In this document: positions 1 through 10,409 of the stretch, piece by piece
Position numbering within the stretch: position 1 is the stretch's first letter
Layout: each line of letters starts with the position of its first letter
From: Coprinellus micaceus
Lineage: Eukaryota > Basidiomycota > Agaricomycetes > Agaricales > Psathyrellaceae
NCBI GenBank assembly: GCA_951394405.1
Contig: OX596342.1
Coordinates: 2,294,001-2,358,000, forward strand
DNA: 64,000 bases
Direction of reading: 5' to 3'
Program-made: the position numbers and the translations under genes
The notes under the pieces: model-generated
Databases searched by the model: none
What the model was told of the DNA's origin: nothing
What the model saw: only the letters and a program-made list of their open reading frames with translations

Positions 1-2397
1 ATTGTTCACGCACACGAAGAATTGGAAGAAGCACCATGGGTAGAAGTATACATGGATGATGTATTAGGAGCAGGAGAAACCAAGGAACAATGCCGAAAAG
101 AAGCCAAACGTACATTGGCTAAACTTAGGAAAGCAGGACTACCAGCCAATATCGACAAATGCGCCTTCGAAGTAGAAGAAGTGGATTTTTTAGGATTTAT
201 CATTGGACATGGGAAAATCCGCATGGATCCAGACAAGATCAAAGGACTAACGGAATGGCCAGTTCCCACTAAACTGAAAGAACTCCGATCATTCTTAGGC
301 TTTGGAAACTTCTATCGAAGGTTCATCAAAAACTACTCAAAAATAGCAGTACCACTACACGCCCTACAAGGAAAAGACGTTCCATTCGTTTGGTCTGACG
401 AATGCAACACGGCTTTCAACACCCTCAAGGAGAAATTCACGTCATACCCTGTCCTACATCTCCCAGATCCGGACAAACCTTACCAAATCGAAGCGGACGC
501 TTCTAAACACGCCTCAGGAGCCGTCCTGACTCAATTAGACGAAAACGGAGCAAGACACCCGATATGTTTTATGTCCAAAACATTTGATAGCGCTCAAAGA
601 AACTACGAAATATACGACAGGGAATTACTTGCCATAATTCGAGCACTAGAAGAATGGCGACCATTCATTCAAGGTTCCCCTTTCACAACCACGGTATATT
701 CCGACCATCAGAACCTTACCTATTGGAGAAACCCACAACGACTTAGTCCCCGACAAGCAAGGGCATGTCTCACGCTGTCAAAATACGATTTTGAATTGAA
801 ACATCAAGCTGGGACTAAGATGTTCCAATCAGACGCTCTATCAAGAAGACCAGACTTATGTCAAGACGATGATGACCCAAAAGAAGTTACTATGCTTCCA
901 GAAAACTTATTTGTGAATTTGATTGACACCGCTCTTCAAGAACAAATTCTCAACTCCGACAAAATGGAACAAGAAGCAACGGACGCTCTTAGACTCATTC
1001 TAGAAGAAGGTCCCACCGACCTCCAGAATGACTTAGAAGACTGGACCGTTGAAACCAAAGACGATAAACACATGCTATTTCGCAAGGGAAAGGCCTACAT
1101 CCCTGAAGATATTGAGTTAAGACGAAAAATAGTAAAACTACACCATGACGCAGCAACGTTCGGACACCCGGGAGAACTAGGAACATTCAACGCCGTCAGA
1201 GAACACTATTGGTGGCCAGGAATGAGGAAATTCGTCAAGGCGTACGTCAAGGGATGCGCCAAATGCCAACAGTTCAAAATCAACCGACAACCAGTAAAAC
1301 CAACGCTACTTCCCATCGTTGGTCCTGAATCAAATCGCCCGTTTACCCAGCTATCAATAGATTTTATCACCGATCTACCGACTTCAAAGGGATATGACTC
1401 AATCATGGTCGTGGTAGACCATGGGCTTACAAAGGGGGTAATTTTAGAACCCTGCAACAAGCCTATTACGGCAAAACAAACAGCTGACGCATTTATCCGC
1501 CGCGTCTTTACCGATTACGGCCTACCGGATAAACTTATTTCCGATTGAGGCCCTCAATTCGCCGCCAAAACCTTCCGAGACCTTCTAGAAAAGCTAAAAA
1601 TAAACTCTTCGTTATCAACCGCCTTTCATCCGCAAACCGATGGAGGTACCGAACGAGTCAACCAAGAGATAGAAGCATATCTTTCCATCTATTGTTCTGC
1701 GAACCTGTCAACTTGGAGTCAAGCTTTACCAATACTGCAGTTCGTTCACAACTCTAGAAGACATGCAGATAGAACACACACCCCATTTGAATTGATCATG
1801 GGTACACAACCCCGTGCCCTACCGGAAGCATTCGACAAAACCAACTTCCCTGCGAACGAAGAACGATTCAAAGACCTTCAGAAGTCAAGAAATGAAGCCT
1901 TATCCGCTCATGAACTCGCACGAAGTCGCATGATAGAACGAACATCTAGAACGTGGAAGCCCTTCAAAGTCAACGACGAAGTATGGCTTGAAGCAAAGAA
2001 TTTGAAGCTTCATTACCGATCAAAGAAGATGCAACCCAAACGTCTGGGACCATTCAAAGTGATAGAGATCATAGGGTCTAGGGCATATCGTCTAGAACTT
2101 CCCAATCAATGGAAGATTCACAATGTCTTCCATATCTCGCTTCTATCACCTTTCAAGACCACCGATACCCACGGCCCATCATATCCGCAGCCACCACCTG
2201 ACGTTATCAATGGAGAAGAAGGGTATGAGGTGGAAGGAATCATCAATCACCGAGTCAAACACAATGGAGAAAAAGAATTTCTCATCAAGTACCTCGGATA
2301 CGATGAGAATGAGTCAAAGTGGCTAAGGGAGGACGAACTAGGAAATTGCCAAGAGATTTTGGATGAGTATAAAGAAGACAACGGTCTGTCACTCTAA
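1..2397 (+). pseudogene. Gypsy pol polyprotein (RT-RNase H-integrase-chromodomain), interrupted by one in-frame stop
   Basis: The frame is open from base 1 and reads continuously to 2397 except for a TGA at 1546-1548. The YMDD box of reverse transcriptase is near 50-60. RNase H covers about 470-860. The integrase HHCC zinc finger lies at about 1135-1275, with its CAKC pair near 1258. The DDE core spans about 1336-1800, and a chromodomain (motif FLIKYLGYDENESKW) covers about 2215-2380. The TGA falls directly after the second catalytic aspartate of the core, where most relatives have an arginine codon, so a single C-to-T change explains it. No frameshift is present on either side, so the lesion is recent. 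Codon use is AT-rich, unlike the ORF that follows. Confidence 0.92.
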
Positions 2398-2477
2398 ACT
2401 TCAGCCAGTTCATCCTGTCTACCCCACTCCACCACCCAAAGCCAGTTCCCCTCCACAACATTCTCAATTTTTTTAAA

Positions 2478-3386
2478 ATGTTCAACTCCACCTCTACCAC
2501 TGCTTACGAGACCGCCCCCGACAACTTCAACATCATCGTAGGGACCGTCATCCCCAACCTCCCGCAAAAGCCCGCTCCCGTTCCCGCCTACGGTTACGCC
2601 GTCGCCCCCGATGTCGTCATGCTCCCTAAGCGCGCCTTCCCCACCGACTTCGAAACTTGCGACTTACGCACCGCATTCACCCCCGCCGAAATATACGTCG
2701 CCGAAGCCAAGATCAGGGAGATGAAAACGGTGAAGGACGTCATCAAGCAAACAGGACCAACGGGGGTCCTGTTCGGTGCAGCCAAGTACAACAACCCCGA
2801 CGCCCATTGGGGGCATGTCCTAGAGGAGATCGAGGGGGCGGAGAGATGGGAAGAGGAGTTGAAGGAAATCAAGGAGGCCGCGTTGGAGTGCCCCGGAACA
2901 CCCCCCACCAAATTCATGAACTTCGTCGAGATGAAGTTGATGGGAGCTGAGGCGAGGAAGAAGTTAGCCACCAACGCCATCGAGACCAATATCGCCGAGG
3001 TCCGCGCCGCCGTCCGTCGCGCCCACCTCTACCTCCGAGAATTCGACTTCCGAAACCTCACTTACGGACAAGTCAAGATGTACAGCCTCACGAAGGAGGA
3101 GAAGATCAAGCGCAGGTTGGCCACCTGCACGTCATGCAAGCAACCAGGCCATTGGCAAGTCGACCACACCAAGTGGTCTTGCATTCACTGCAAGAAGACG
3201 GCGCCCGGGCATTACCCTTTCGACTGCCCCCAGAAGCCCAAGAAGCTTCTCCGCTCCAACCGCATCAGGAACCGCAACAAGAAGAGGGAGGAGGAGAAGA
3301 TTGAGATCGACACTGAGTGGAAGTACGAGACGGGATGGGGAGATGACGGGAATTGGGGACCTGACTACCCTTCTGGTTCGGTTTGA
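2478..3386 (+). CDS. Extra ORF of the retrotransposon, 302 aa, zinc-knuckle-like protein
   Basis: This ATG-initiated ORF lies between the end of pol (2397) and the polypurine tract (3407), on the same strand. I do not recognise the family by name. Near residues 213-250 it has two Cys/His clusters (CTSCKQPGH and CIHCKKTAPGHYPFDC) that look like zinc knuckles, followed by a strongly basic stretch and an acidic, aromatic tail. The first 200 residues are rich in helix-forming acidic and basic residues. Codons are strongly GC-ending, in sharp contrast to the A-rich pol frame, which suggests different ancestry or selection, for example capture of a host gene. A nucleic-acid-binding role is inferred only from the Cys/His clusters. 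It could alternatively be a displaced gag-like nucleocapsid. Confidence 0.75.
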   Translation: MFNSTSTTAYETAPDNFNIIVGTVIPNLPQKPAPVPAYGYAVAPDVVMLPKRAFPTDFETCDLRTAFTPAEIYVAEAKIREMKTVKDVIKQTGPTGVLFGAAKYNNPDAHWGHVLEEIEGAERWEEELKEIKEAALECPGTPPTKFMNFVEMKLMGAEARKKLATNAIETNIAEVRAAVRRAHLYLREFDFRNLTYGQVKMYSLTKEEKIKRRLATCTSCKQPGHWQVDHTKWSCIHCKKTAPGHYPFDCPQKPKKLLRSNRIRNRNKKREEEKIEIDTEWKYETGWGDDGNWGPDYPSGSV

Positions 3387-3417
3387 ATCAGTGTTTCAAA
3401 GTTTGTGAGGGGGGTAA

Positions 3418-4015
3418 TGTTACACTTTGCTCCACATGTTTTGTAATATGCGCTATATTTTTATCTTTGGTCTAGGACTTATTCCTTTTCTTTTGGCCAA
3501 ACTCTTTTTGTATTATTATTTGTGTTTTGGTTAAAGTAGTTGACTCTCGCTGACTTGTTATGACAATTATTGAGTCATTTTATTTATGACTCATACTCGA
3601 CTCATCCTTAGTCTGTCTAGACTAAGTATGACTTGTCTTTGACTGTAATCGACTCATAGTTATATTGACTCATAGTTATAGTGACTCTTAGTGACTAGTA
3701 TCCATGGGTATATAAACCCTATAGATTAGACCCATGTACTTTAGCTTGTTATACTTTTCCCCCGTTATCGAATAGTGCCTTGTGCCAAAACCCAAAGACA
3801 ACTAAGAGCAAGCCAATTAAGCCAATAAGACAACAACCAACGCCTAAGTCCAAGCGAGCTATCGTCAACATAGTTCTTGGTAGTGTCAGATACAACGATC
3901 GTCAACATCGTACTCGATACCTAAGTTAAGTAATCATTGCATCATTGACCATTGACCTGCCCAGAGTCGACCAATTGTCGGACACTTGTCCAACTCCCTC
4001 ATCGAGGTCGTAACA
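3418..4015 (+). repeat. 3' long terminal repeat (about 598 bp)
   Basis: The repeat begins TGTTAC at 3418, directly after the purine run GAGGGGGG at 3407-3414, and ends GTAACA at 4010-4015, giving 6-bp inverted ends with TG...CA termini. A TATA box (TATATAAA, 3709-3716) lies inside. The 3' boundary was chosen from the inverted end and is less certain than the 5' one, because the partner LTR is outside the window. Confidence 0.8.
3541..3716 (+). promoter_or_regulatory. LTR promoter: cluster of TGACTCA-type sites upstream of a TATA box
   Basis: Perfect TGACTCA or its complement occurs at 3571-3577, 3587-3593 and 3666-3672. One-base variants (CGACTCA, TGACTCT) occur at 3541, 3598, 3650 and 3682. 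All lie within 170 bp upstream of the TATA box at 3709-3716. TGACTCA is the classical recognition sequence of Gcn4/AP-1 bZIP factors. The clustering is seen directly; bZIP control of the element is inferred. Confidence 0.5.
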
Positions 4016-4017
4016 CT

Positions 4018-4500
4018 TGGGGTCCAGTCTGCAGGAACTTGTTTGAGGAATTTTCTGAGTGGGTATGGGATATGCACGTCGCGAAAGGGAAGCTCGTTCG
4101 GGGATACAAGAAGAACATTCGGGCAATCCTCAAAGCCGCTGAACCAGGGTCGGATGCTGCGCTGCCTGACACCGCAGAGGCGTATTACGAGTCCGTCTTC
4201 GCGCCACTCTACCGCAAGGCACAGTCCCACTACGAAGCCATCGTGGATATGCTGCACCGGGCTGTAGTCGCCCTCGAGGACTCTCCCGCAAGCTCGGCGC
4301 CGGCTCCCAGTGTTTCGATCCCCATTACCAACTTCAAGGGGAAAGATTTAAAACGCCAACGCAGCACCGCAGACACTAAAGCCAACAAGTTCAAGAAGCC
4401 GGAAGTCCCGGAGCCAAGAAGTCGGCGTATCAGTACCAGCTCTGCTGGCAGGTCCAGGGCAGCGTCATTTTCCCAATCCTCGATGGATCCGGCTGTTTGA
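4018..4500 (+). pseudogene. Unidentified reading frame cut at its 5' side by the LTR insertion
   Basis: An open frame runs from the LTR end to a TGA at 4498-4500, about 160 codons. Its start is inside or beyond the LTR, so it looks like the 3' part of something larger. The first ~85 residues are amphipathic and helix-like; the rest is Ser/Pro/Lys/Arg-rich low-complexity sequence. I do not recognise a family. It could also be a chance ORF, and an intron downstream cannot be excluded. Confidence 0.35.
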
Positions 4501-5536
4501 TTTTGTCCAACTTCGTCGACGGGAGGGCGTCCATGTGGTTGGGCTCCTCTGTTCCCGCCTGTTATCGATACATAGTTAGTCATCTCCTGTCAATGTTTGC
4601 AGGTTCACCCACCCACTGTACCATGAGACTATCAGGCGATGGCCTCGCTGTGTGCACCCCTCAGCTTCGTAGGAAGGGTCCTCCATCATTGTACATCGCG
4701 CTGACAAAACACGAATATGGCGTGGATTTCGTGGAAGAGGATGGCATATACGCACCGTGAGCATTCGTGAATAAACGACCTCCAGTGCATCCTCGGGCAC
4801 GACCTGCACTACTACCTAGGAGGGCCGGTCACTGGTCATCGTTCTGCTCGCCATTCTGGAACCACGCTCATATTCCTTGGAACCCATGACATTGAGAGGA
4901 AGGTTCGAGCTGTGGAACATGAGACGGTCAAGACGACTCCGCCATGGAGTGCGTCTGCTCGGGCAAGAGCGCGTCCATTGGAGTTTCTAATGGGCTGCAG
5001 GTTCTGAAAGGTGAGCCCAAATTTGAGATGCGCAGTAAACACTACGCACCAATATACCCTTCACTCCCCTGTGACTTTTGGGAGAACAGCTCCAGCGGGT
5101 AAAATGAATGCTTCAGGGCAATGGAAATCAGTACTTCATGAAGGGTAGATGGTATGGTTCTGGTGAACTCGAAAAAATCCGCGAGAAGGATGGAAACACA
5201 AAAGGAAGATTGTTCTCGCGTACGACTACAGTATTGGTTCCGGCGCTACTCAGGGGCTCATAGGCGTCAATTGTCGTTTGGAGGCACTCGAAGGCGACCA
5301 AGCCAATTGTGGACCGGAAGCTATCTCAAAGTTTCGTTTAATTCTTTCCCTACCACCCTTTGGGTACCAAGACCAAGACCACGCCTCCTTGGTCACCAGG
5401 ACAGAGTGGGATGGATCTGGTGGAGTTCGAGGACTCGAAACAAAAGTAAATTTCAAGAAATAATGGTGACATTGGGAATTTGGGGTACACATCATGTTTC
5501 GTAAAAAGGAGCTACCACCTTCATGGCATTGTACTA
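4501..5536. other. Intergenic, no gene recognised
   Basis: Short ORFs occur on both strands but none shows a domain, splice-consistent extension or codon bias. A pyrimidine-rich (CTC/CCGCC) stretch near 5540-5578 belongs to the glycine-codon tail of the next gene. Confidence 0.5.
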
Positions 5537-6289
5537 TCAGCCTCCTCCCCCATCTCCACCGCCTCCGCCTCCGCCTGAATGGGCCGCCCGCTCTCGATCC
5601 CGTCTCAACTTCTCGACATACACAAGTGTAACCACTATGAGGTCCACCATATGTTCCCCGGCCGGGTATATCTCAAGTGTCGCTTGTTTGGCGTTCGGGG
5701 TAATAGATACGATGTCCTTCTGGTGGAACTTTGCCACATGCGTGTTCGTGTCGTCGTTCGTGTACAGCTGGAATTGCAGTGCGGCTTGAGTGGATAGTAG
5801 GTAACGTGATGAAGTGGTACATACCACAGGTTTCGTGTTGGCGAGTTTCCAGCGATATTCTTTGCCGTCTGGACCGGTGAAGATACGGTGGCTGGGGGGA
5901 AATGTCACTTCAGCTCCCGTCTTGAGAATGGCGAACCGAGTTCATCCCACCTTCCAAGATTGAGCAACGAGGTTTTCTTTCTGAAAAACTTGTTGACGGG
6001 TTCAGCGACGCCGTTGAAGGTGATTATCGAAGAAAAGAAGGTGTGGAACTCCACTTCTCCGATCCGCTCAAAGTGGTCCTGCATATCTGGAGGCTCCACT
6101 TCAATTTCTTCTATACTGACAAGATGGTTAACGCAACTCACCTGCGGAACCTGTCGACACGACCTTGTCAATGGTCGCCCTTCGCCGGTGCAGAAGCTGG
6201 AACGGCGAAACGACCTTGTATATCACCTGGCCTTCAGGTGTGCAGTAGTTGGCGTTGTAGGGATCGCGTGTTGTGAGGACGAGCTGCAT
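5537..6289 (-). CDS. DUF6593 domain protein, 193 aa, four exons
   Basis: Exons run 6289-6142, 6086-5951, 5891-5825 and 5767-5537. All junctions are GT-AG and in phase. The product has the pattern of the basidiomycete DUF6593 family: GPDGKEYRWKL, then a short strand ending VAKFH, then ATLEIYPAG and the closing helix VDLIVVTLVYVEKLRRDRE. The C-terminal tail is almost pure glycine. The function of the family is unknown. The third intron (5824-5768) is 57 nt, a multiple of three with no stop, so retaining it would add 19 residues without breaking the frame. The start is the first ATG after a TATA box about 45 bp upstream. Confidence 0.85.
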
Positions 6290-6330
6290 TGTGAGTGTGG
6301 ATTGAAGGGTGGGGACACGCCAACACTTCC

Positions 6331-6340
6331 CTTATATATG
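6331..6340 (-). promoter_or_regulatory. TATA box of the DUF6593 gene
   Basis: On the minus strand this reads CATATATAAG, 42-51 bp upstream of the start codon at 6289, a normal spacing for this gene. Confidence 0.55.
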
Positions 6341-7228
6341 TGTCCGTTTCCCGGCGCAGCACCTGGTTCATTTATCTGAACCGACCAAGCACTGATATGG
6401 ATCACAGCTGGGGGGGAAACGATACGGCTTCCAGGTGGTCGATAAGCGGGTCGAGCAACCGAAATCTGGCTGTAGCTGAGGCTCAACGAGCGCAATCCAC
6501 GTTCAAAGACGAGCTGACTGTTGCAAACGAGTCAGGGGAAGGGAACGCTGACGTACCTCACACCACAGAGGATCTCAAGGAGCGAGCTGTGGCGCCGAAG
6601 CAGAGCAATATGACCCGCCAAGAGAATTGCGGGCGCCTCCTGCTGTAGAAACGACCGGGACATTCGATCACAGGGGCAGAAGTTTTGGTAAGGTGGAACA
6701 CCGCTCACCATAACCTTTGGACAAGGACCCCTAGGTGGCGACGCAAAGATACCTATCAATGTCCAGGAATGAGGTCTGGAGTCTCGCTGATGAACCGGCT
6801 CCAACGGAGCCACAACTTAGCCCTGTGGAGGCCTATCTAGAGAAGAGGCGTAGGGTCCACTGGGGACGGAGGCTCATCGCTGTAAAGAGTCCGCGGGTAG
6901 ACATTCCATTCGTGGACGGGCGGCTAAACTTCCTTGGTATCGCGTGTTGCCTTGAACCGTGGGACACGCTACGTTGAGACAGAAGGGGACCATGCCGAAG
7001 CGTCGAAACTGATGCAACGTCTCGAATGGACTTTGAGGTGGGACGAAAGCGGCTCTTCCAGTGTTCGCAACAGTGTGAAATTATACAATGATATTAGTAG
7101 TCTATAAGGACTGCGCAGCGTGTCAGTAACTCCAGCGGTCACTGGAAAGAAAGGGAGTCGACGCACAATTTTGACAACGTCTGCAAACCCCAGTTCTGCA
7201 TTCGTCCCCTCTGCAGCCCCGCTCGTGC
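6341..7228. other. Intergenic, no gene recognised
   Basis: Upstream region of the DUF6593 gene and downstream region of the Tom6-like gene. Overlapping ORFs of 80-117 codons exist, but none has family resemblance or consistent splicing. Confidence 0.45.
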
Positions 7229-7572
7229 TCAATTGGGCACCAAGAGCTCTCCCCACGTCCTCACAGCGGCAATTCCACCGACGAAGAGGGCGAAGCCAGT
7301 CGCGATACTGAGGTTTCCAGGAAGCTTCTCGGGGGCGAAGACTTCGGTTCGGAGGAACCTAGAATGAGGATACGCGTCAGAAAACGTATCCGAACCGCGT
7401 CCATGTCACTCCGAGCTTCGGTACGGAACACGAACTCGGAGCAAACTGGGACAGCTGACTGGGGTTCTTACCTGCCGAAAGCACCCTCGTCAGCCCCGTC
7501 TAGTCTCCTTCCACCAGCAGGAGGGTGAGGGAGGTATTGGGTCTCAGTGGGAGGTCCTGATCGTCGTGCCAT
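7229..7572 (-). CDS. Small single-pass membrane protein, Tom6-like mitochondrial translocase subunit, 76 aa
   Basis: Exons run 7572-7472 and 7358-7229, joined by a GTAAG...CTAG intron of 113 nt. The N-terminal half is soluble and rich in Pro, Gly and Arg. The C-terminal half has a lysine/proline turn (APEKLPGN), one hydrophobic helix (FALFVGGIAAV) and a short tail ending WGELLVPN. Small size, one C-terminal membrane segment and a short tail after it fit Tom6 of the mitochondrial outer-membrane TOM complex, which stabilises the Tom40 channel. The assignment rests on architecture and tail resemblance, so another tail-anchored mitochondrial micro-protein is possible. Another ATG lies upstream at 7712 in a different frame, but it leads to a stop before the splice site. 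Confidence 0.6.
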
Positions 7573-8918
7573 GGTGTGTTTCGTGGTGGTTTGGGAGGAA
7601 AATGGGTTTCGTCACCGGTGTGATTCACAGCCCGAAGGGCAATATCCTTGGAACCTAACACGAGCAAGCAAAAGTTCCGAGGTGACTCGAACTTCAAAGT
7701 TGAACCCGACATTTCCTCCTTTCCAGTTCACTTCCATTATACCACTACAAACCCTTTTCAAAGGCGCCCATCTCACACGCGGTGCGGAAATTTCACCTCA
7801 AAATCCAGCGATGACGACAAAAAGTGCAGACCCCGGTCCGCAGCTCGAGTTGAAAGTTGGGCAGTAACTAATCTCAAAAGGCCTGCTTTGGAGGGGTAAG
7901 TTGTACCGTTTAATATGTGGCAGAAAGCAGTGCATCGTGCTTTTCATGGGCTCCGGTATGAAGCTCCTGTTTGATCGCGACTGGGCGCTTAACGGGCGCT
8001 TCCTCGATGGACCTCGTTTTACCTTGCCTTTTCTGCTTTTTCTGGGGCGATAAGCTCATTGAAGTCTGGGGCTTATTTTCTCCGTCTTTATTTGCACAAA
8101 TTAGTCCAATTTTGCGATCTTCTCAACTCAGTCCGTGGGTGTGGGTACTGGCATGTGCGCTGTGGGGTTATACAAGCACAGAACTGCACCAAGGGATCCC
8201 GTGGGTCCTGGGGTTTCACCCTTCTCACTGGAAGGAGGGTAATTCAACTACTACTTCTATTTCCTACCCAGAGTGTTCCCTCATGACATACCGTGCAAAG
8301 GTCTAGATCCGGGCCCAAATCATGAGTTGCTCACACATCCCGTAAAGTTCGCGCAGGTGACGCACCGTCGCCTTTCCTTCGGAACTCATTCCGGCTGACT
8401 TGGGCTGAGTAGTAAAAGAACTCTTGCTCGGACCCACCCTGCCCTTGACATTTGCGCACTCGTGACCATGGACCCTGAACCCGGTGTCAGAGTCATCCTC
8501 GAGCATGCACATTGCACACCTTTCCCTGGTTCATTGAAACCCCCTCCAAGGCAGGGTTGATATTCGGGGTCCTAGCCGTTTCGTGCTTCCAGAATGCCTT
8601 ATATTTGCTCGATAGTCGGACTTGCTTAGATGTATGAGTAATATTAACCATTGATTAGCCAGTCACATCACCCCCAAGGGTCATCAGCGCAATATTGTGG
8701 CGTTGGGGTTCCGGAATGCTCACAACCTCGTAGTGAGCTATTTCTCGTGCAGCTGGTTGGAGGACACAGAGTACTTAGGCCTGAATGCACCCCATGAAGG
8801 TAAACTCGTGGCCAACTAGCGGGCTTCAAATTTCGAATCTCCGACCGAATAATTTGTCACCAGTCGCGAGGCGTATCTCAACACCGAAACCCCCATCTCC
8901 TCGACCTCGTCGTTCAAA
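7573..8918. other. Intergenic, no gene recognised
   Basis: Divergent promoter region between the Tom6-like gene and NAP1. The last 60 bp before NAP1 are pyrimidine-rich, as is common for fungal leaders of highly expressed genes. Nothing else is recognised. Confidence 0.45.
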
Positions 8919-10409
8919 ATGTCGTCCAACGTCAATATAAGCGCCTCTGGAACAGACGGGACGGCGCCGACGCCCCAGAACACCCCCCTCAACCAGGCTC
9001 CCATTTCGCTGGGCCTTTCAAGACCAACCGTCCCCGACATTTCAGAAGATAACGAGGACGATGGCGAGGTAAACGAGGAAGATCTGAATGCGATGAAAGC
9101 TCATCTCCTCCCGTTGGTTCAGGGAAGACTCGCTGGTCTCGTCGGCAGGTCTTCTGGCTACATCGAAAACCTCCCTGTCGACGTCAAGCTCAACGTCGAG
9201 GGACTGGTCGGCATCCAGACCAAGCAAAACGAGCTCCAGAACCAGTACAAGCTCGAGTGTTTGGAGTTGGAGAAGAAGGTGCGGCGTCAGGTACTCCTTT
9301 GAAAGGTGCCATCTAACATTTGGATCCAGTACCTCGGCCTCACGCAGCCTTTGTACGAACGCCGCAAGGCCATCATCTCTGGCTCCAAGCCCGCGACCAA
9401 GGAGGAGATCGAGCTCGGCGAGCAGGCCGAGCTCAAGGACGACGAAGACTACGAGGCGCTCGCCAAGGACGTCGCGGCCTCCTCCTCCGGCATCCCCGAG
9501 TTCTGGCTCACCGCTCTGCGCAACCACATCGGCATTGGCGACCTGATCACCGATCGCGACGCCGATGCGCTCAAGAGTCTCACCGACATCCAGATCGAGT
9601 ACCTCAACGACACGAACGGGACCGAGGAGACCAAGGGCAAGCCCGGATTCAAGCTCAACTTTTACTTTGGGCCCAACGACTACTTTGAGAGCGAGGTGCT
9701 GAGCAAGACGTACGTGTACAGGACCGAGGTCAGCTTCACGGGCGACTTTTTGTACGATCGCGCCATCGGCACGGAGATCAAGTGGAAGGAGGACAAGGAC
9801 CTCACGACCGAGTTTGAGATTAAGAAGCAGCGCAACAAGAGTGAGCGTGTTTTTCCATCTGCTGTTTCACCCCTGCTAACCTGTCGTAGCCACCAACCGC
9901 ACCCGTCTCGTGCGCAAGGCCAAGCCCGCAGACTCGTTCTTCAACTTCTTCAACCCCCCGGCCGCGCCCACCGAGGAGCAGATCGAGGCTGGCGACTACG
10001 AGGACGAGGACCTCGAGGAGATTGAGGACAAGCTCGAGATGGATTACCAAATCGGCGAGGATCTCAAGGAAAAGGTACGTGACGCGGTATAGCACATAGG
10101 GACATGGCTCACGACCGCGTCTTTCAGGTCATCCCCCATGCGGTCGATTACTTCACCGGAAAGGCTCTCGAGTTTGATTTCGATGAGGAGGAGGAGGACT
10201 ACGACCTCGATGAGGAAGACGAGGATGGTGACGAGGATGATGACGATGAGGATGTGCGTCCTTTCGACTAGCTTTTGATTACGTTCGGTCTCCAACGCGT
10301 TTTTGCCTCCCAACAGGACTCTGAATCCGACGCCCCTGCACCCCGACGAGGAAAGAAGGCCGCCGCCGCCGGTGCCCAGGTAAACCCTGAGGACTGCAAG
10401 CAGCAGTAA
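8919..10409 (+). CDS. NAP1: Nucleosome assembly protein 1 (histone chaperone), 424 aa, five exons
   Basis: Exons are 8919-9278, 9330-9840, 9890-10074, 10128-10253 and 10317-10409, all GT-AG and in phase. The protein has the full NAP fold: a dimerisation helix (residues ~75-125), the earmuff region and the conserved core with [18 protein letters not shown] and [13 protein letters not shown]. Next comes the [15 protein letters not shown] segment and an acidic Asp/Glu tail at residues ~375-395 that binds H2A-H2B. NAP1 shuttles histones and assembles nucleosomes. The protein ends CKQQ, a CaaX-type prenylation box also found at the end of animal NAP1L1. The length matches fungal NAP1. The first ATG is used, after a pyrimidine-rich leader. 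Confidence 0.96.

Larger units (their letters stand above)
1..4015 (+). mobile_element. Ty3/gypsy chromovirus-type LTR retrotransposon, 5' part outside the window
   Basis: The window opens inside reverse transcriptase. In order it then shows RNase H, integrase zinc finger, integrase core, chromodomain, an extra ORF, a polypurine tract (3407-3414) and a 3' LTR starting at 3418. That order, RT before integrase with a C-terminal chromodomain, defines a Ty3/gypsy chromovirus. The gag, protease, 5' LTR and primer-binding site must lie upstream of base 1. One in-frame stop in pol suggests this copy is no longer autonomous, although it is otherwise open throughout. Confidence 0.93.
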
